Source: an uncultured Bacteroidales bacterium (GTDB lineage Bacteria > Bacteroidota > Bacteroidia > Bacteroidales > FEN-979). From it: a stretch of 64,000 nucleotides of DNA. Location of the stretch: contig CAISRB010000033.1 in assembly GCA_903887775.1 (NCBI GenBank), positions 248,001 through 312,000 of the forward strand, written 5' to 3'. The notes below the pieces were generated by a model that was not told where the DNA came from, did no database searches, and was given only the letters and a program-made list of their open reading frames with translations. Positions 60,284-64,000 of the stretch are shown one piece after another; positions within the stretch are counted from its first letter, which is position 1, and each line of letters starts with the position of its first letter. A program made the position numbers and the translations under genes.

Positions 60284-61975
60284 ATGACTGCACAGGAATT
60301 AATTCAGGTATTACTCTTCTTTGGCGTATTAATTTGCATGACACCCCTTTTAGGGAATTATATGTACAAGGTGTTTTCGGGGGAAAAACATTTTATGTCG
60401 TATGTTCTTGGGTGGCTGGAGAAATTAACATACAAATTTTCGGGAATTCAGGCTGATGAAGAATCCAACTGGAAGTCATATACTTTCGGTTTGCTTTTAT
60501 TTAATTTTATTGGATTTGTCTTCCTGTTCCTGATGCAGCGGATACAGTCATTCCTGCCCCTGAATCCTGCACATCTTCCCAATGTATCATGGCAGCTGTC
60601 GTTCAATACGGCAATCAGCTTTATGACAAACACAAACTGGCAATCTTACGCCGGGGAAACAACTCTTAGCTACTTCGTTCAGATGACCGGGTTAGCTGTG
60701 CAGAATTTTGTAAGCGCGGCAAGCGGGATTGCCGTTTTACTGGCGCTTGTGAGGGGACTTTCGCGGAAAACCACAGAAAAAATCGGGAATTTCTGGACTG
60801 ATCTTACACGCACAACAGTGTACATTCTTCTGCCGCTTTCGGTCCTGTTTGCCATTGTACTGGTCGGGCAGGGTGTGGTTCAGAACTTTAAACCTTATGA
60901 AAGCATTCACACCCTGAGCGGGGCGCAACAGATAATTCCCATGGGACCGGCAGCTTCCCAGATTGCAATAAAGCAGCTCGGTACAAACGGAGGAGGATTC
61001 TTCAACGCCAATAGCGCACATCCTTTCGAAAACCCCACTCCTTTCAGCAACTTCCTTGAGATGTTGTTTTTACTTCTTATCCCGGCTGCTCTGACCTACA
61101 CCTATGGAAAAATGGTCGGTTCAATCCGGCAGGGTTGGACAATCTTTTCTGTAATGCTGATCTTGCTGATTGCGGGATTGTGTATTTCACTTTACGCTGA
61201 GTACTCAGCCAATCCTGTTTTCGGACATTTACGCCTGATGGAGGGGAAGGAAACTCGTTTCGGGATTGTCAACAGTGTACTTTGGTCAACCTCCACAACG
61301 GCTGCATCCAATGGGTCTGTAAATGCAATGCAGGACAGCCTTACTCCCATAGCAGGCATGATAGCCATGATCAACCTTATGCTGGGTGAGATTATTTTCG
61401 GCGGTGTAGGTTCCGGCTTGTATGGCATGGTGGTTTTTATAATTATTACTGTATTTATTGCCGGGCTTATGGTAGGGCGTACCCCGGAATACCTGGGCAA
61501 GAAAATTGAAGCTTTTGAGGTCCAGATGGCCATCATTGCAATCCTTTTGCCAAATGTGGTGATACAACTATTCTCGGCATGGGCTTCGGTAAGTTCATTC
61601 GGCCTGTCGGGCCTTAATAATGCAGGGCCTCATGGCCTTTCTGAAATTTTGTATGCCTACAGTTCGGCTGCCGGGAACAATGGAAGCGCGTTTGCCGGTT
61701 TGAATGCAAATACAGTTTTCTACAATCTGACACTTGGCTTTGGAATGCTCATCGGCCGGTTTGGGGTCATTATTCCGGTTATGGCCATAGCAGGAAGTAT
61801 GGGAACAAAGAAAACCACACCCATGTCGGCAGGTACGTTCCGCACTGATAATGGGTTGTTTATAGGTTTGCTGATAGCAGTGATCCTTATAATTGGCGGC
61901 TTAACGCATTTCCCTGCAATATCACTGGGCCCATTGGTTGAGCACTTACTGATGAATGCAGGAATGACCTTTTAA
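60284..61975 (+). CDS. kdpA: Potassium-transporting ATPase K+-channel subunit
   Basis: A 563-aa inner-membrane protein (E. coli KdpA has 557), with about ten transmembrane helices and the selectivity-filter segments of the SKT family: SFMTNTNWQSYAG, LGTNGGGFFNANSAHP and STTAASNGSVNAM. It forms the K+ path of a high-affinity P-type pump. A TTG at 60263 gives a longer frame, but ATG 60284 (MTAQELIQVLLFFG) is the better start. kdpB begins 12 bp downstream. Confidence 0.95.
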   Translation: MTAQELIQVLLFFGVLICMTPLLGNYMYKVFSGEKHFMSYVLGWLEKLTYKFSGIQADEESNWKSYTFGLLLFNFIGFVFLFLMQRIQSFLPLNPAHLPNVSWQLSFNTAISFMTNTNWQSYAGETTLSYFVQMTGLAVQNFVSAASGIAVLLALVRGLSRKTTEKIGNFWTDLTRTTVYILLPLSVLFAIVLVGQGVVQNFKPYESIHTLSGAQQIIPMGPAASQIAIKQLGTNGGGFFNANSAHPFENPTPFSNFLEMLFLLLIPAALTYTYGKMVGSIRQGWTIFSVMLILLIAGLCISLYAEYSANPVFGHLRLMEGKETRFGIVNSVLWSTSTTAASNGSVNAMQDSLTPIAGMIAMINLMLGEIIFGGVGSGLYGMVVFIIITVFIAGLMVGRTPEYLGKKIEAFEVQMAIIAILLPNVVIQLFSAWASVSSFGLSGLNNAGPHGLSEILYAYSSAAGNNGSAFAGLNANTVFYNLTLGFGMLIGRFGVIIPVMAIAGSMGTKKTTPMSAGTFRTDNGLFIGLLIAVILIIGGLTHFPAISLGPLVEHLLMNAGMTF

Positions 61976-61987
61976 GATTTTGATCAT

Positions 61988-64000
61988 ATGAGCACAAAAT
62001 TGAATACAGGCTTTTTCAATAAAAAGATCTTATTCCAGGCTGCAAAGGAAAGTGTAATTAAGCTGAACCCGGCTTTGCAGATTAAGAACCCTGTCATATT
62101 CATAGTGGCAATAGGTTCGGTCCTTACTACCATCATCGTTTTTTCAGGGATTTTTCGGGGAAGTTTCTCATCGTTCAACCTTCAGATAGCAGTATGGCTT
62201 TGGTTTACGGTATTGTTTGCCAATTTTGCTGAAGCTGTTGCTGAAGGACGGGGAAAAGCACAGGCAGAAAGCCTGCGGAGGAACCGTACGCAAACTATGG
62301 CTCGCAGGATCGTGGGCAAACAAGAGGTTTCGGTGAATGCAACAGAACTAAAAAAAGGAGATATTGTCAGGTGCAGGGCAGGCGAGGTTATACCGTCGGA
62401 CGGGGAAGTCATTGAAGGTATTGCAAGCGTTGATGAATCAGCAATCACAGGTGAATCAGCACCGGTCATAAGGGAAAGCGGAGGAGACCGATCGGCAGTA
62501 ACAGGCGGGACAAAGGTTATCAGCGACTGGATACTGATCTGTATTACAATGGAAACCGGTAACACATTTATCGACCGCATGATTGCATTGGTTGAAGGGG
62601 CTAAACGTCAGAAAACTCCGAATGAAATTGCCCTTTTGATGCTTCTTTCGGGCCTGACTATTATTTTTCTCCTGGTGGTAGTTACACTTCCTGCATTCTT
62701 CGGATACTGCTTGGCTGCTTCCGGATTGCCCATGTCGCAAAACTTAACGATCCCGGTACTTATTGCGCTATTGGTATGCCTGATTCCTACAACTATAGGA
62801 GGTTTACTTAGCGCTATCGGGATCAGCGGGATGGACAGGCTTATACAGCGTAACGTAATTGCTACCAGCGGCAGGGCGATAGAAGCGGCAGGGGACGTTG
62901 ATGTGCTGTTGCTGGATAAGACAGGAACTATAACATTGGGTAACCGGATGGCGACTGATTTTATCCCTGTTGAAGGGGTGAAGGTTGAAGAACTGGCAAA
63001 TGCAGCCCAGCTGTCATCATTATCGGATGAAACACCAGAAGGGCGTTCAATTGTAATTCTTGCGAAGGAAAAATTCAATATTCGCGGCCGTGAGGTCCAC
63101 CAGCTCAATGCCACGTTTATCCCTTTTACCGCGCAATCAAGAATGAGCGGTGTTGATTTAAAAACAGATGACAACATTATTCACAGGATCCGTAAAGGGT
63201 CATCCGAGGCCATCCGGACCTTTATACAAAACAATAATGGTTTTTATCCCCAGGAGATACAGGATATTGTCTCGGAACTGGCCCGGCAAGGGGCAACACC
63301 CCTTGTCGTTGCGGAAGATAACAAGGTAATGGGGGTTATTCACCTTAAAGACATTGTAAAAGGCGGCATCAAACACCGTTTTGCCGAATTAAGGAAAATG
63401 GGTATTAAAACGATAATGATTACCGGTGATAATCCCCTCACTGCAGCTGCAATTGCGGCTGAAGCAGGAGTTGACGATTTCATGGCTGAAGCCAGGCCTG
63501 AAGACAAATTGCGCCGGATTCGTGATGAACAGGCAAAAGGCCACCTTGTGGGGATGATCGGAGACGGCACCAATGATGCACCGGCCCTGGCACAGGCCGA
63601 TGTGGGCCTGGCGATGAACACTGGTACGCAGGCTGCCCGTGAAGCCGGTAATATGGTTGATCTCGACAGCAATCCCACCAAATTGATTGAAGTGGTTGAA
63701 GTGGGTAAACAACTGCTGATGACCCGCGGCTCTTTAACAACGTTTAGCATTGCCAACGATGTTGCAAAATATTTTGCGATCATCCCTGCAATTGCCCTTT
63801 CACTTTATTCGGGGGAAAATGGTTCCGGACCCCTTTCAGCCCTGAACATAATGAACCTGGCCTCTCCTCAAAGCGCCATCCTGAGTGCAGTAATTTTCAA
63901 TGCAGTTATCATTGTTCTTTTAATCCCATTGGCCCTGAAGGGTGTGCGCTACAAACCGGTTTCTGCCAGCACGGCATTGACCCGTAACCTGTTGATCTTC
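61988..64000 (+). CDS. kdpB: Potassium-transporting ATPase catalytic subunit, truncated by the window end
   Basis: 671 codons from ATG 61988 run open to the window edge, so only about the last 10-20 residues are missing. P-type ATPase features: actuator ITGESAP (TGES), phosphorylation site [13 protein letters not shown], nucleotide domain, and hinge [20 protein letters not shown]. It couples ATP hydrolysis to K+ uptake through KdpA at low external potassium. kdpC and the sensor kinase/regulator kdpDE would be expected beyond the window. Confidence 0.95.
   Translation, partial: MSTKLNTGFFNKKILFQAAKESVIKLNPALQIKNPVIFIVAIGSVLTTIIVFSGIFRGSFSSFNLQIAVWLWFTVLFANFAEAVAEGRGKAQAESLRRNRTQTMARRIVGKQEVSVNATELKKGDIVRCRAGEVIPSDGEVIEGIASVDESAITGESAPVIRESGGDRSAVTGGTKVISDWILICITMETGNTFIDRMIALVEGAKRQKTPNEIALLMLLSGLTIIFLLVVVTLPAFFGYCLAASGLPMSQNLTIPVLIALLVCLIPTTIGGLLSAIGISGMDRLIQRNVIATSGRAIEAAGDVDVLLLDKTGTITLGNRMATDFIPVEGVKVEELANAAQLSSLSDETPEGRSIVILAKEKFNIRGREVHQLNATFIPFTAQSRMSGVDLKTDDNIIHRIRKGSSEAIRTFIQNNNGFYPQEIQDIVSELARQGATPLVVAEDNKVMGVIHLKDIVKGGIKHRFAELRKMGIKTIMITGDNPLTAAAIAAEAGVDDFMAEARPEDKLRRIRDEQAKGHLVGMIGDGTNDAPALAQADVGLAMNTGTQAAREAGNMVDLDSNPTKLIEVVEVGKQLLMTRGSLTTFSIANDVAKYFAIIPAIALSLYSGENGSGPLSALNIMNLASPQSAILSAVIFNAVIIVLLIPLALKGVRYKPVSASTALTRNLLIF

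Overview
The window is a contiguous, mostly housekeeping stretch of a Bacteroidota chromosome, most likely an anaerobic or facultative member of the Bacteroidales or a related environmental lineage. The evidence for the phylum is direct: many genes are preceded by TAnnTTTG elements, three of them with a TTTG exactly 19 bp upstream (the Bacteroidetes -33/-7 promoter). Shine-Dalgarno sequences are rare, a secreted phosphoesterase ends in a type IX secretion sorting domain, and a GlsB/GlsA-like glycine-lipid gene pair is present. Pyruvate:ferredoxin oxidoreductase and a methylmalonyl-CoA/propionyl-CoA carboxyltransferase fit anaerobic metabolism.

Layout: 0-4.7 kb, Nudix hydrolase, unknown protein, ABC exporter, phospholipase D-like protein. 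4.8-7.7 kb, glutamate decarboxylase and its antiporter (acid resistance). 7.7-13.7 kb, T9SS phosphoesterase, tRNA-Glu, AT-hook histone-like protein, rpsT, divergent glsB/glsA, engB. 13.7-23 kb, biotin carrier and carboxyltransferase, mutS2, nifJ and a DHOD-like gene. 23-32.6 kb, sppA, glucosaminidase, folK, an OmpA/TPR outer-membrane protein, an RNA methyltransferase, mutS. 32.7-33.0 kb, tRNA-Gly and tRNA-Leu. 33.0-40.2 kb, an accessory island with small secreted proteins, long gene-poor DNA, a Fic toxin with a convergent small antitoxin gene, and a type IIG-like restriction-methylation protein. 40.2-45.6 kb, a giant CoA-dehydratase activase-like protein and a secreted protein. 45.9-53.7 kb, one minus-strand molybdenum/tungsten operon (modE-like, wtpA-like, an unusual molybdopterin-fold protein, modB, modC, moeA, moaA, moaC, MOSC-mogA). 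53.9-60 kb, pruA, Rieske oxygenase, mgsA, membrane ferritin-VIT1 protein, alpha-L-fucosidase. 60.1-64 kb, kdpF-kdpA-kdpB, with kdpB running off the window.

The most interesting items are these. (1) A Fic protein one base downstream of a type IIG-like enzyme, whose likely antitoxin is a 50-aa gene on the opposite strand overlapping the fic 3' end. (2) Four genes, including that antitoxin, whose start codon lies exactly 4 nt after a TAnnTTTG element, implying leaderless mRNAs. (3) A family of heptanucleotide repeats that forms an array upstream of mutS, recurs 26 kb away where it supplies the end of a Rieske gene, and has a purine-rich relative inside mutS. (4) A ModE-box-like inverted repeat and a molybdopterin-fold periplasmic protein in the Mo/W operon. 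(5) An unexplained structured leader and an orphan minus-strand terminator in the island.

Start codons were moved from the longest reading frame where promoter or domain evidence required it. All functional names come from motif recognition by eye, without database searches.
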